Source: Gemmataceae bacterium (GTDB lineage: Bacteria; Planctomycetota; Planctomycetia; Gemmatales; Gemmataceae). Taken from it: DNA of 64,000 nucleotides. Each line of letters starts with the position of its first letter. Position 1 is the first letter of the stretch. The notes under the pieces are model-generated. The model ran no database searches and was not told the origin of the DNA. It was given only the letters and a program-made list of their open reading frames with translations. This document shows, piece after piece, positions 35,876 through 44,281 of the stretch. The position numbers and the translations under genes were made by a program. The stretch is from positions 62,001 to 126,000 of the forward strand of contig JAHBXO010000009.1 in assembly GCA_019636445.1 (NCBI GenBank), given 5' to 3'.

Positions 35876-36922
35876 ATGAAGGACATGATCGTCGGCGAGT
35901 TCAAGGAAGTCGCCATCGAACGCGCGGATTACCCGCCGGAGAAGGTCAAGCAGATCCTGGGCGGCGAAACGGTGGCCGTGCTCGGCTACGGCGTCCAGGG
36001 ACGTGGACAGTCGCTCAACATGCGCGACAACGGCGTGAAGGTGATCGTCGGCCAGCGAAAGGGCGGCAAAGCGTACGACCTTTGCCTCGAAGACGGCTGG
36101 GTGCCCGGCAAGACGCTCTTCGAACCCGAAGAGGCGGCCGCGATGGGGACGGTCATCCAGTACCTTCTGTCCGACGCCGGACAGAAGGACATGTGGCCGA
36201 AGCTCAAACCGCACCTGACGAAGGGCAAAGCGCTCTATTTCAGCCACGGCTTCTCGATCGTCTATAAGGACCAGACCGGCGTCGTGCCGCCGCCGGACAT
36301 CGACGTGATCCTCGTCGCCCCGAAGGGGTCGGGCACGACGGTGCGCCGGCTGTTCCTGGAAGGTCGCGGTATCAACAGCAGCTTCGCGATCCACCAGGAC
36401 GCGACGGGCAAGGCGCGCGAGCGCTGTCTGGCGCTCGGCGTCGCCATCGGCTCCGGGTATCTGTTTGAAACGACGTTCCAGAAGGAGGTCTTCTCGGACC
36501 TCACCGGCGAGCGCGGCGTGCTCATGGGCGCCATCTATGGCCTCTGGCTCGCACAGTACGAAGTGCTTCGCGCCAACGGTCACAGCCCGAGCGAAGCGTT
36601 CAACGAGACCGTTGAGGAGGCGACGCAAAGCCTCTATCCGCTGATCGGCGAGCGTGGCATGGACTGGATGTACGCGAACTGTTCGACGACCGCGCAGCGC
36701 GGCGCGCTTGACTGGTTCAAGCGATTCCGCGACGCGTCGAAGCCGGTCTTCGAGCAACTCTACCAGTCGGTCGCCAGCGGCGAGGAGACGCGGCGGACGC
36801 TGGAGGCCAACAGCAAGCCCGACTACCGGGAGGGGTTGGAGAAGGAGTTGAAGGAGATTGCGGAGAGCGAGATGTGGAAGGCCGGCGCGGTGGTCCGCGC
36901 GTTGCGGCCCGAGCGGCAATAA
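35876..36922 (+). CDS. ilvC: Ketol-acid reductoisomerase (class I)
   Basis: 348 aa. NADPH- and Mg-dependent isomeroreductase of valine, leucine and isoleucine synthesis. Rossmann motif VAVLGYGVQGRGQSLNMRDNG ~33-53. APKGSGTTVRRLF and ELTGERGVL-like FSDLTGERGVLMG hold the metal-binding Asp/Glu of the KARI domain, followed by NETVEEATQSLYPLIGERGMDWMYANCSTTAQRGALDW. ATG at 35876 with GAGG 8 nt upstream; 35885 is an alternative ATG. Transcribed divergently from marR across the double palindrome, an unusual regulator for this pathway. A perfect 46-bp palindrome follows the stop. ilvB/ilvH are not in the window. Confidence 0.96.
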   Translation: MKDMIVGEFKEVAIERADYPPEKVKQILGGETVAVLGYGVQGRGQSLNMRDNGVKVIVGQRKGGKAYDLCLEDGWVPGKTLFEPEEAAAMGTVIQYLLSDAGQKDMWPKLKPHLTKGKALYFSHGFSIVYKDQTGVVPPPDIDVILVAPKGSGTTVRRLFLEGRGINSSFAIHQDATGKARERCLALGVAIGSGYLFETTFQKEVFSDLTGERGVLMGAIYGLWLAQYEVLRANGHSPSEAFNETVEEATQSLYPLIGERGMDWMYANCSTTAQRGALDWFKRFRDASKPVFEQLYQSVASGEETRRTLEANSKPDYREGLEKELKEIAESEMWKAGAVVRALRPERQ

Positions 36923-36926
36923 GCGT

Positions 36927-36972
36927 ATCCATTGAATGATGGCCGGATTAATCCGGCCATCATTCAATGGAT
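36927..36972. repeat. Perfect 46-bp palindrome directly after ilvC
   Basis: Half-site ATCCATTGAATGATGGCCGG continued by ATT and its exact reverse complement, with no mismatch and essentially no spacer. It starts 4 nt after the ilvC stop and is followed by AT-rich DNA with short T tracts. It could act as the ilvC terminator in both directions, but a spacer-less, fully perfect arm is unusual for a terminator. Confidence 0.85.
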
Positions 36973-37403
36973 TTAATTTGCCGATCAGATATTTGCCGTC
37001 TCGATTCAATGTAATTTATATCATAAGATTGTAATTTCATTAGTCCTTTTGCATCTGTTGTTCTTTGGCGATTAGTATCTTCTTCGCCCGTGCCGAACCA
37101 AAAGATTTCCCGATTTTCTTTTCCACGCCCCGCCGATCCTAAGTACTTGTCCCGCCCCTTCGTCGGTTGCCCCCAGACCTGCAACTCCAGTCCGGACCGG
37201 TTTCGGCTCCTTGACAGAGGTTCACCGACCCCGCTATCATTCCGCGAGACCGAATCGCCGTGCTCGCCCGATGACACTTCGGCGGGTGTATGGTCGTCCT
37301 TCCACGGCGCTGTCGTCCCCGACTTCCCGATCGACACACTGACAATGGTTCGAGGATCGAACCTGCGGCGTCTCACCCACCCTGCGCGGAAGGAGAATCC
37401 GAA
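36973..37403. other. 431-bp gene-free, partly AT-rich region
   Basis: No convincing gene. The first ~120 nt (to about 37090) are much more AT-rich than the surroundings (ATTTAATTTG, AATTTATATCATAAG). The second half contains a good sigma70-like promoter (37211-37240) and a ~160-nt leader before the small gene at 37404. An antisense open frame across the region has no coding character. Confidence 0.7.
37211..37240 (+). promoter_or_regulatory. Sigma70-type promoter for the 37404 operon
   Basis: TTGACA (37211-37216), 18-nt spacer, TATCAT (37235-37240). The -35 is perfect and the -10 matches 5 of 6. It predicts a start near 37247 and a leader of about 157 nt before the ATG at 37404. No recognisable riboswitch was seen in the leader. 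Confidence 0.6.
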
Positions 37404-37802
37404 ATGTCGACCGCACCCGCGCTCACTGAATTCCGAACCCATTGGCTACCTGTCGCTACCGATGCCGGACTTCGACGACTCATCGAACTTCTCGATCGTG
37501 CCAGCCCGTTGCTGATCCATGGTTCATTTTCCCGTTGCCCTTCCCAGGGCTGTCTGGCTACGCACCTCGCTTGGCACCACTCCCGAACGGCCGGGTTCGC
37601 CTCCGACGCGGGCATCGTCTGGCTCACCAAAATCGCCGGCTTGAACCCCGCCACGTCCCACGTTGTTACCAACTGGGACGTCGCCGGAATCCACGGCTGG
37701 GAACTGCGGCAGGAGCTGCTCGCCGAATGCCGGGCCGAACTGGATCGTCGCGCTGATCACGCCTTTGAAACGACCGACGAACCGGAGCTTTGCGGAGTCT
37801 GA
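37404..37802 (+). CDS. Hypothetical protein, first gene of a three-gene operon
   Basis: 132 aa from ATG at 37404 with AAGGAG 8 nt before it. It has conserved-looking segments (GCLATHLAWHHSRTAGF, GLNPATSHVVTNWDVAGIHGWELRQELL) with several His and Cys residues (CPSQGC, HLAWHH) that could bind a metal, but no family is recognised. Soluble, no signal peptide. It is 3 nt upstream of the methyltransferase gene and preceded by a sigma70-type promoter. Confidence 0.75.
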   Translation: MSTAPALTEFRTHWLPVATDAGLRRLIELLDRASPLLIHGSFSRCPSQGCLATHLAWHHSRTAGFASDAGIVWLTKIAGLNPATSHVVTNWDVAGIHGWELRQELLAECRAELDRRADHAFETTDEPELCGV

Positions 37803-37805
37803 CGC

Positions 37806-38471
37806 ATGATCCCGCGTATCCTCGAACCCGAGGTGATGGATACCGCTGAAGAAGCCAACGACTACGATGCGATGGATCATTCCGCCGTGAACCGCGTGTT
37901 CGCGGCGGATTTCCTTTCTGCCTTTCCCGCCTTCGAAAATCCCGTGCTGGACGTTGGCACTGGCACGGCACAGATCCCAATCGAACTCTGCCGTCAATCA
38001 CGTGTTATCCGTTTGGTCGCCATCGACCTTGCCGACGAGATGCTCGCCATCGCTCGCCGCAACGTGGACCGTGCCGGGCTTTCCGACCGCATCGCGATCG
38101 AAAAGGCAAACGGACGCGACCTCGGATATCCGAACGGCGCCTTCGGTTCGGTCGTCTCGAACAGCATCATTCACCACATTCCGAATCCGATCGATTGTTT
38201 CCGCGAGATGGTTCGCGTCTGCCGTCCCGGTGGTGCGCTCTTCATTCGCGATCTCCTGCGGCCGGATTCCCGTGCGGAGTTGGATCAACTCGTGAATCTC
38301 CACGCGGCCGGGGCGAATCCCCACCAGCGGGCGCTGTTCGCGAATTCGCTCCATGCGGCCCTGACCGTCGACGAGGTCCGGGCGCTCGCGGGCGAACTCG
38401 GCTTCGCGCCCGATGCGGTCCGTCAAACGACCGACCGCCATTGGACCTTTTACGCCACGAACCATGTTTAG
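37806..38471 (+). CDS. Class I SAM-dependent methyltransferase
   Basis: 221 aa. The SAM-binding motif I PVLDVGTGTAQIPIELCRQ is at ~46-64. Acidic motif II VAIDLADEMLAIARRN ~71-86 and SIIHHIPNPIDCFREMVRVCRPGG in the post-motif region fit the UbiE/COQ5-like and Methyltransf_11/25 type. The substrate is unknown. It overlaps the MlaE-like permease start by 8 nt and lies 3 nt after the hypothetical gene. Confidence 0.9.
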   Translation: MIPRILEPEVMDTAEEANDYDAMDHSAVNRVFAADFLSAFPAFENPVLDVGTGTAQIPIELCRQSRVIRLVAIDLADEMLAIARRNVDRAGLSDRIAIEKANGRDLGYPNGAFGSVVSNSIIHHIPNPIDCFREMVRVCRPGGALFIRDLLRPDSRAELDQLVNLHAAGANPHQRALFANSLHAALTVDEVRALAGELGFAPDAVRQTTDRHWTFYATNHV

Positions 38472-39210
38472 CCTCGAACTCGTCGGCCGCTGGAGCGCCT
38501 TCCTGGCCGCGTGCCTGCCGCGACTTGCTTTCGTGTCGCCGGCCTCGCTCGCACGACCGCTGCACCGCGTCCTGATCGGCGGGTTGCCGTTGGCGGTCGT
38601 CGCCGGTTTCGCACTCGGTGCGGTCGTTTGGATGCATACGCGCGGAGTATTGGAACGGACCGGAACCGGAGCCGCGGAGTTGCTGCCGACGTTTCTGGCG
38701 GCGGCGGTGCTGCTTGAGCTGGCGCCGATCGGCGCGGGGCTGATCGTCGCGGCGCGCATGGGCGCGGCGCTTGGTTCGGAACTGGCCGCGATGCGCGTCC
38801 ACGAGCAGATCGATGCGATCGAACTCCTGGGCGTTTCGCCCATGAAGCGGCTCGTTGCCCCGCGCGTGCTCGCTTGCGTCCTGGCCGTACCGCTCCTGCA
38901 CGTGGTCATTGCGGTGTTGGCGCTTGGCAGCGGTTTCCTCGCTGAGTCGATCCTCGGGCGGACGACTTGGTTGAGCTACCAATCGGCCGTGCTGCGCGAG
39001 CTTTATCTCGTGGACGTTGTGCCGGCGTTGCTCAAGACGTTGGTTTTCGGGTTGCTCGTCGGAGGCACCGGTTGTTTCATCGGCCTACGATCCCGCGGCG
39101 GTTCGGAGGAAGTCGGCGCCGCCGCGACCAATGGCGTCGTCGCCTGTTCGTTGCTGGTGCTGCTTGCGGACGTGCTACTCGTGGGGATTACCCGTCTGTT
39201 CTTGAGTTGA
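38464..39210 (+). CDS. MlaE/YrbE-type ABC transporter permease
   Basis: 248 aa. The start at 38464 overlaps the methyltransferase end by 8 nt. MlaE family features: an amphipathic N-terminus, several membrane helices (VLIGGLPLAVVAGFALGAVVWMH, LLPTFLAAAVLLELAPIGAGLIVAARMGAALGSEL), the conserved segment AAMRVHEQIDAIELLGVSPMKRLVAPRV and the C-terminal helices. It normally works with MlaF (ATPase) and MlaD (MCE protein) in retrograde phospholipid transport; neither is in the window. Its 3' end overlaps the oppositely oriented H4MPT gene by 36 nt. Confidence 0.88.
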   Translation: MFSLELVGRWSAFLAACLPRLAFVSPASLARPLHRVLIGGLPLAVVAGFALGAVVWMHTRGVLERTGTGAAELLPTFLAAAVLLELAPIGAGLIVAARMGAALGSELAAMRVHEQIDAIELLGVSPMKRLVAPRVLACVLAVPLLHVVIAVLALGSGFLAESILGRTTWLSYQSAVLRELYLVDVVPALLKTLVFGLLVGGTGCFIGLRSRGGSEEVGAAATNGVVACSLLVLLADVLLVGITRLFLS

Positions 39211-40143
39211 AACGCGATACCCGCGATTGTCGGCGGGTGTGATGCCGGCAAGTTCGATGTCGTTCCGCGAGTTCATCAAACGGTTTTGCAACCCTATCGC
39301 TTCGTCTTCACCTTCCGCGAACGCGAAGACCGTCGGCCCCCACGACGATTGGCCGGCACCGAGCACCCCCCATGCGAGGATTTGGTCGATCAGGTCCGCA
39401 ATCACTGGGCTGGCGTACGGCCCGCCTTGATCGACGGCAAATGGCTCACCCGCGATCCGATTGAAGAGGGTGATCCCCTGCGAAAAGGCCTCGAAATCGT
39501 TGGACTTCAATGCGGGTAGGATTTGCTTGTCAGCCAAGTCGCGAAGACGGCGAGTCGTATCGAACGCGTTAGCCGGAGTACGGTTCCGACAGAATGCCAT
39601 CCGTTCCCGATCGCCATACCAGTCTCCGGGAATCTTCGGCCGAATCAACACGACGTGCCAATCTGCCGGCACTTCGATCCGCTCTCGGATGATGGGAAGT
39701 TCGTCGCCGATCTTTCCATCGTCAACGATGAAGCCGCCACGACGAAAGCCTTCGATTCCGATGCCGGAGCGGTTTCCCCGGCCGAGGAGTCGGGGCAGTT
39801 GATCGGAGTGGGGATCCCAACCCAGGACCGTACCGACGCTCATGGCGAGGGCGGTGCCGACACCGAGACCAACATGTTCCGGCGGACCGGAGACCGAAAT
39901 TCTCACCGGTGGTGAACCAGGCAACTTGCTTTTGATGAGATTGGCTCGTGCATCCAGGGGGGCCGACGGCTCATGACCGGACCCCGTATCGGGATCAACA
40001 GTCACGCTGATCCTTTGATCCCGCACCATCATGCCGAGGCCACCGTACTTGCGGATGGGGGTGCCATCGGTCCCGTGATGCAAACCGTCCGCAGGGACAT
40101 GGAACAGGCCGAAGTGCAACCGGCAAGGTGCGCTGACCAGCAT
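39175..40143 (-). CDS. Beta-ribofuranosylaminobenzene 5'-phosphate (beta-RFAP) synthase
   Basis: 322 aa. GHMP-kinase-fold enzyme that condenses 4-aminobenzoate with PRPP, the first committed step of tetrahydromethanopterin synthesis. The start at 40143 overlaps the DUF447 stop by one base (TGATG) with AAGGAG upstream. N-terminal APCRLHFGLF, motif EHVGLGVGTALAMSVG (~90-105), RGNRSGIGIEGF and a C-terminal GAGQSSWGPTVFAF fit archaeal and planctomycete beta-RFAP synthases. It is the last gene of a five-gene operon; PabB upstream would supply 4-aminobenzoate. Confidence 0.9.
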   Translation of the reverse strand: MLVSAPCRLHFGLFHVPADGLHHGTDGTPIRKYGGLGMMVRDQRISVTVDPDTGSGHEPSAPLDARANLIKSKLPGSPPVRISVSGPPEHVGLGVGTALAMSVGTVLGWDPHSDQLPRLLGRGNRSGIGIEGFRRGGFIVDDGKIGDELPIIRERIEVPADWHVVLIRPKIPGDWYGDRERMAFCRNRTPANAFDTTRRLRDLADKQILPALKSNDFEAFSQGITLFNRIAGEPFAVDQGGPYASPVIADLIDQILAWGVLGAGQSSWGPTVFAFAEGEDEAIGLQNRLMNSRNDIELAGITPADNRGYRVSTQEQTGNPHE

Positions 40144-40715
40144 CACGCCTCCTTGGCCCGATAGGCGGCCCATTCGCGTTCGAGAAACGCCATCGCTTTG
40201 CGCTCCTGTGGACCGGCGGTCTTGTCGACAATGACGCGCAACTTCGCGTACTCGGCGTCGATCTCCTCGGCCGGCAAGAGATGGAACCGCGTCGCCAGGA
40301 TCGCCGCCTCCAGCACGGCATGCTTGGCGCGGTTGAAACCGAAGAAGGACCGGCCTGCTCCGGACTTCACGACCCGACATTCAATCCGCACGCGCGATTC
40401 CGACTCATCGAACGCGACGGCCTGAAACTCGAAATACCGGCACGCATCGTCCAGCACGAATCCCCGTACGGCGTCCGCGTCGCGATGGTCCGGGAACCGC
40501 TTCACTTTTCCAACGGCCGCCCGCGCCATCAACAAGACGTCATCCGTCGCGTGCAAGACGCCTTCGGGGTGCCGCTTCAAATTCTGGTATGTCGTCGAGG
40601 TGGGAAACGGCCGAAGGAGAAACGAGTCGCCGTACTCGCCTATGCGCGGACCCATCGGCGCCAGGTGCGGCAATCCGTCGGCTGAAAGCGTCGTCACCAG
40701 TCCCTCCAGGATCAT
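40143..40715 (-). CDS. DUF447 family protein of the H4MPT cluster
   Basis: 190 aa from ATG at 40715, which overlaps the pabB stop (ATGA). Reads MILEGLVTTLSADGLPHLAPMGPRIGE, then SFLLRPFPTSTTYQNLKRHPEGVLHATDD, resembling flavin reductase/pyridoxamine-phosphate-oxidase-like split-barrel proteins. DUF447 genes co-occur with methanopterin synthesis genes in archaea, methylotrophs and planctomycetes; the function is not established. Its stop overlaps the beta-RFAP synthase start. Confidence 0.85.
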   Translation of the reverse strand: MILEGLVTTLSADGLPHLAPMGPRIGEYGDSFLLRPFPTSTTYQNLKRHPEGVLHATDDVLLMARAAVGKVKRFPDHRDADAVRGFVLDDACRYFEFQAVAFDESESRVRIECRVVKSGAGRSFFGFNRAKHAVLEAAILATRFHLLPAEEIDAEYAKLRVIVDKTAGPQERKAMAFLEREWAAYRAKEA

Positions 40716-42031
40716 GGATCGAGTGCCCTCAGGAGTCCGGCGGCCTTGTGCAGGGTTTCCTCGTATTCGCGCTCGGGGTCCGAGTCCGCGACGATGCCGC
40801 CACCCACCGGGAACTGCAACCGGCCACGACCCGCAGTAAAAGTGCGGATGAGAATGTTCGAGTCCATCGTGCCATCGAAGCCCACGAAGCCGACGCTGCC
40901 GCAGTATGGTCCCCGCGCCGTCGGCTCCAGTTCGGCGATGATTTCCATCGCCCGCACTTTCGGAGCACCCGTGACCGATCCACCGGGAAACGTGGCCCGC
41001 AGAAGATCCCAAGGGGTCAGGTTCGACCGTAATCGCCCGCGCACTTCCGACACCAAATGATGAACGTAATTGTACGACTCCACCTCGCAGACCCGCGGCA
41101 CGCGGATCGAGCCATATTCGCAAACGCGCCCGAGGTCGTTCCGGAGCAGATCCACGATCATCACGTTTTCGGCGCGATCCTTCGGGTTCGTCGTCAGGTC
41201 CCGAAGCAGTGCCGCGTCATCCTCCGGCGTGCGGCCACGCGGGCGGGTGCCCTTGATCGGCCGCGTGACCACTTCGCCATCGGAGACCTTGAGGAACTGT
41301 TCCGGCGAGGCACTGAGAATTTGAAAGTCGCCAATATCGAAATAGCAGCCGAATGGCGACGGACACCGTTCGCGCAAGCGCCCGTAGAGATCGAGCGGCC
41401 GTTCGGAGAGTGGCGCGAGCAGGCGTTGCGACAGATTCACCTGAAAGACATCACCTGCGTGGATATAGTCGATCACGCGGCGGACCGCGGCAATGTATCC
41501 CTCGCGCGTGAAGTTCGATTGAACCGCCGGGCGTTGTCCCGCAACCCGCTTCGAATCGCGGGGCATCGGTTCCCGCGATGTCGCGAGCTTCACCAGATCG
41601 CGGACTTGGCTTTGGGTTCGATTCCGCGAAATCAGCCACGCGCGATGCTGCCCGTGATCGAACGCCACGACCCAATCGTATCGATTCAGGAACAGGTCCG
41701 GGACTTGAAACTCATCCGATCGCGCGGCGGGGATCCGCTCGAATCGCCCCCCCAGCCCATAGCCGAACAGGCCCGCATAGCCTCCTTGAAACGGCGGCAA
41801 TCCCGCAATGGTTGGGGACGGGTAGGACGGGAATTCCGCCCACTCCGTCAGGGTCTCCGACGGTTCGGCCATCACGTACGAGTATCGCCCACGGTCCGGA
41901 TGAGGTTCGGCCGAGTCGAGGAACAGGAGATACGGAATCGACGCAAACCGTCGGGCGACGTCCCAAGGGTCGGGGCAGGGGATCAGTTCCTCGACGATCG
42001 GCATCGGCATGACGAGATTATAGGCCCGCAT
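40712..42031 (-). CDS. pabB: Para-aminobenzoate synthase component I
   Basis: 439 aa. Chorismate-utilising enzyme producing 4-amino-4-deoxychorismate, precursor of 4-aminobenzoate. PabB rather than TrpE because of TRPIKGTRPR (Lys instead of Ala in PI-K-GT). Also seen are the chorismate-domain segments GDVFQVNLSQRLLAPL, LLRDLTTNPKDRAENVMIVDLLRNDLG and GGSVTGAPKVRAMEII. The start is uncertain: the ATG at 42031 overlaps the DHPS-like stop by 14 nt, 42010 is an alternative. Within the H4MPT-type operon it probably feeds both folate and methanopterin synthesis. The pabA glutaminase is not here. Confidence 0.92.
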   Translation of the reverse strand: MRAYNLVMPMPIVEELIPCPDPWDVARRFASIPYLLFLDSAEPHPDRGRYSYVMAEPSETLTEWAEFPSYPSPTIAGLPPFQGGYAGLFGYGLGGRFERIPAARSDEFQVPDLFLNRYDWVVAFDHGQHRAWLISRNRTQSQVRDLVKLATSREPMPRDSKRVAGQRPAVQSNFTREGYIAAVRRVIDYIHAGDVFQVNLSQRLLAPLSERPLDLYGRLRERCPSPFGCYFDIGDFQILSASPEQFLKVSDGEVVTRPIKGTRPRGRTPEDDAALLRDLTTNPKDRAENVMIVDLLRNDLGRVCEYGSIRVPRVCEVESYNYVHHLVSEVRGRLRSNLTPWDLLRATFPGGSVTGAPKVRAMEIIAELEPTARGPYCGSVGFVGFDGTMDSNILIRTFTAGRGRLQFPVGGGIVADSDPEREYEETLHKAAGLLRALDP

Positions 42032-43397
42032 TCCGATGACTTGTCTCCGGCACCGTGAGGAACCCCCAGCGCAGAGCCTGGTCCTGCTCGTAATTCTTGC
42101 CCAGCGTCAATGCCGTCACGGCTTTCGCGAATTCGTAGCCGAGGTAGAACGCGTGCGATGCATCGATTCGCGGATCCCGTTCCGCCATTTGCCGGAACAG
42201 TTCAAAGGGATCAGTACCCCGAAGGTACATTGAACCATTCAGGACGTGCAACTCGCCGCGCTCCGCGAAGATGCGGTAGTTCCGGTCGGTGATCCGCTTT
42301 GCGAGTTCGGCCAGGCCGGCCTCGCCATGAATGTGCAATTTCGGATCGCGGAGCATCACGAGGTTGGGTTCGAGTCGTTTCGGGACCACTTTCTCGCGCA
42401 CAGCGTGATGGACAAGCCGGCGAGCGAGGTCGAATTCCCGCACGCTACTCCGCGCCCAGTTGATGACCTCCGTCGTCAGAATGCTCCGGATACCAAGTTC
42501 CTGACAGAACCCTGCCAAAATGACATTGATTCCAGCCGAATCGGCGTCGGTCAGTTCCGTGAGGTTGCCTACGCCCATCATCATCGCGGCGTCCGGGTGA
42601 CGACGGCGGGTCTCGAGATATCGGCCGAGGGACGTGGCGAATCCGAACCCGATCGGTTCGAGAATGGGATCAAGCCGGTGCCGGATACCGTGGCGGCAAA
42701 AGTATTCTGCGGTGCGATCGAGACTAACGAGATCGGTCGGCGAGTCGGGAATGGCCACAACCTCCGCACCGAACCGTTCGCTCCAGGCGCGGGCTAGCTC
42801 GACGTTGGTGCCGTTGACGCTCAAGACCAACTCCGCACCGGCTCCCAGAGCCGCTTCCACCTCGATCGGATCGAAGGAATCGATCGAGACGCGGAATCCT
42901 TCGTCCTTCAAGGCGCGAACGGCGTCGCCGACTTCGGACCACGCCGGGCCGGGATCGCAGCCGAGGTCGATCACGTCGGCACCGGACTCGCGGTAACGGC
43001 GCGCGATCTCGAGGATCGCGTGCCGGCCCAGACGCGGGGCGTGGTTGATTTCGGCAAGGATTTCGATTTCGTAGGCCCCGTAATTCGCGGGTGGTCCCGA
43101 TCGGAGGCCGAAGTATTCGGGCAAGTCGCGGAGGTCTTTTGGGCCGAGTTCGGCCTTGGGGACACATTCCAATTCGCCCTTCACGAGACCGGGAAGAATC
43201 ACCCGGTCCACCGAGGAGGGCACGGTCAGGTGCGATTCGATCCACTTCGTCGTGAGCAGTGCCGCAACGGTGATCGGAAGCACGGCGACTTCCGGCTCGA
43301 ACGCCACACGAGGTCGCAGTTCGTCGAGCGTACGCCGCAGCGCCGGTTCGGCGAGTTTCCCGGTCACGAACAGGATTCGCTCGCGGTGTTCGGGCAT
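42018..43397 (-). CDS. Dihydropteroate synthase-like protein (DUF6513 / TIGR00284 type)
   Basis: 459 aa. An N-terminal ~120-residue extension (ERILFVTGKLAEPALRRTLDEL...) precedes a DHPS-like TIM barrel: EILAEINHAPRLGRHAILEIARRYRESGADVIDLGCDPG, then FRVSIDSFDPIEVEAALGAGAELVLSVN. This is the archaeal/planctomycete DHPS-like family linked to H4MPT synthesis and distinct from FolP. The exact reaction is not proven. It starts 5 nt after the glycosyltransferase stop and overlaps pabB. Confidence 0.9.
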   Translation of the reverse strand: MPEHRERILFVTGKLAEPALRRTLDELRPRVAFEPEVAVLPITVAALLTTKWIESHLTVPSSVDRVILPGLVKGELECVPKAELGPKDLRDLPEYFGLRSGPPANYGAYEIEILAEINHAPRLGRHAILEIARRYRESGADVIDLGCDPGPAWSEVGDAVRALKDEGFRVSIDSFDPIEVEAALGAGAELVLSVNGTNVELARAWSERFGAEVVAIPDSPTDLVSLDRTAEYFCRHGIRHRLDPILEPIGFGFATSLGRYLETRRRHPDAAMMMGVGNLTELTDADSAGINVILAGFCQELGIRSILTTEVINWARSSVREFDLARRLVHHAVREKVVPKRLEPNLVMLRDPKLHIHGEAGLAELAKRITDRNYRIFAERGELHVLNGSMYLRGTDPFELFRQMAERDPRIDASHAFYLGYEFAKAVTALTLGKNYEQDQALRWGFLTVPETSHRNAGL

Positions 43398-43401
43398 GCG
43401 G

Positions 43402-44214
43402 TCACGCGCCAGACAGGGCAGGTTTCGTGAGGTCGGGAAGGGGGCTGTGAAACTTCGCGTCCGTGAAGACGGTCCAGAAATCCCGCCACGCCTTGCGAGG
43501 GATCGGTTCCGGTTTGGGGGTCAGTTCATGTTCATCGATCAGCACCGAGAGGAACGTCAACTTCGCGAAGATTTCCGCGTGGACGAAGTCGCCGTCGGAC
43601 TGGATGGGAAATCGGTCGAAGAGTGAACGACGGAAGACTTTGAAGCAGGAATGGGTGTCGTGGAGCGGGACTCCCATGGCGAGCCAGAGAAACCACGATC
43701 GGGCATGTTCGGGGAAACCCAGCCAGACCGGGGACTTTTCGGCGCTGACGCCAAGTGCGATCCGAGAGGAAGTGCGATAGAGCCTTCCGACCAATCGCCA
43801 GAAGAGAGGCGTGGTCTTGCCAGTCCGGCAACCGCTGACCGCCTCGACGGTGAGTTCCCGATCGTAGATCGGCACTTTCTTGCCAAGGCGCGACAGCAAC
43901 TTCGGCAGATCCGCCGGATCGTAGGGGTAGTCGGTTCCGATATAGGCGACGATCGGACGCGAAGTCTGCTCGATCGCGGTCCGCAGGCAGGCACCGAAGC
44001 CGCGTGGTTGGCTGTGAGTGAGAACGCGAAGTATCGGCAGGTTGAGCTTCGCCAGCGTGGCGGCAGTCCCGTCGGTTGTGCCGTCGTCGACGACGACGAT
44101 CTCGGAATCCCGGTCCTTCTCCGCTAGGAGGCGGTCCGACCAGACCGTCAGAAGTCGTTCGAGGTTGTCGACGCCATTCGCGACGGGAATGATGAGCGTC
44201 AGCGCGTCGGACAT
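43402..44214 (-). CDS. Family 2 glycosyltransferase, first gene of the H4MPT-type operon
   Basis: 270 aa. GT-A fold: SDALTLIIPVANGVDNLERLL, SEIVVVDDGTTDGTAATLAKLN with the nucleotide-binding Asp pair, and YIGTDYPYDPADLPKLLSRL carrying a DxD-like region. No membrane helices are obvious, and its acceptor is unknown. It ends 4 nt before the DHPS-like start, so it is transcribed with the pterin genes. Either it has a role in methanopterin-related glycosyl steps, or it is a passenger; the sequence cannot decide. Confidence 0.85.
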   Translation of the reverse strand: MSDALTLIIPVANGVDNLERLLTVWSDRLLAEKDRDSEIVVVDDGTTDGTAATLAKLNLPILRVLTHSQPRGFGACLRTAIEQTSRPIVAYIGTDYPYDPADLPKLLSRLGKKVPIYDRELTVEAVSGCRTGKTTPLFWRLVGRLYRTSSRIALGVSAEKSPVWLGFPEHARSWFLWLAMGVPLHDTHSCFKVFRRSLFDRFPIQSDGDFVHAEIFAKLTFLSVLIDEHELTPKPEPIPRKAWRDFWTVFTDAKFHSPLPDLTKPALSGA

Positions 44215-44281
44215 GGTGGTACCGTGTCGGAGGGTTGGCTTCCGTCACGATACGATGGGATCGGGGTGACCGGTAGGGGGC

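Noticed and set aside
36960..37442. 160-codon open frame on the minus strand across the gap after ilvC
   Set aside because: No ribosome binding site, Arg/Ser-rich random-looking protein, runs through the palindrome and the promoter; AT-rich part does not have coding codon use.
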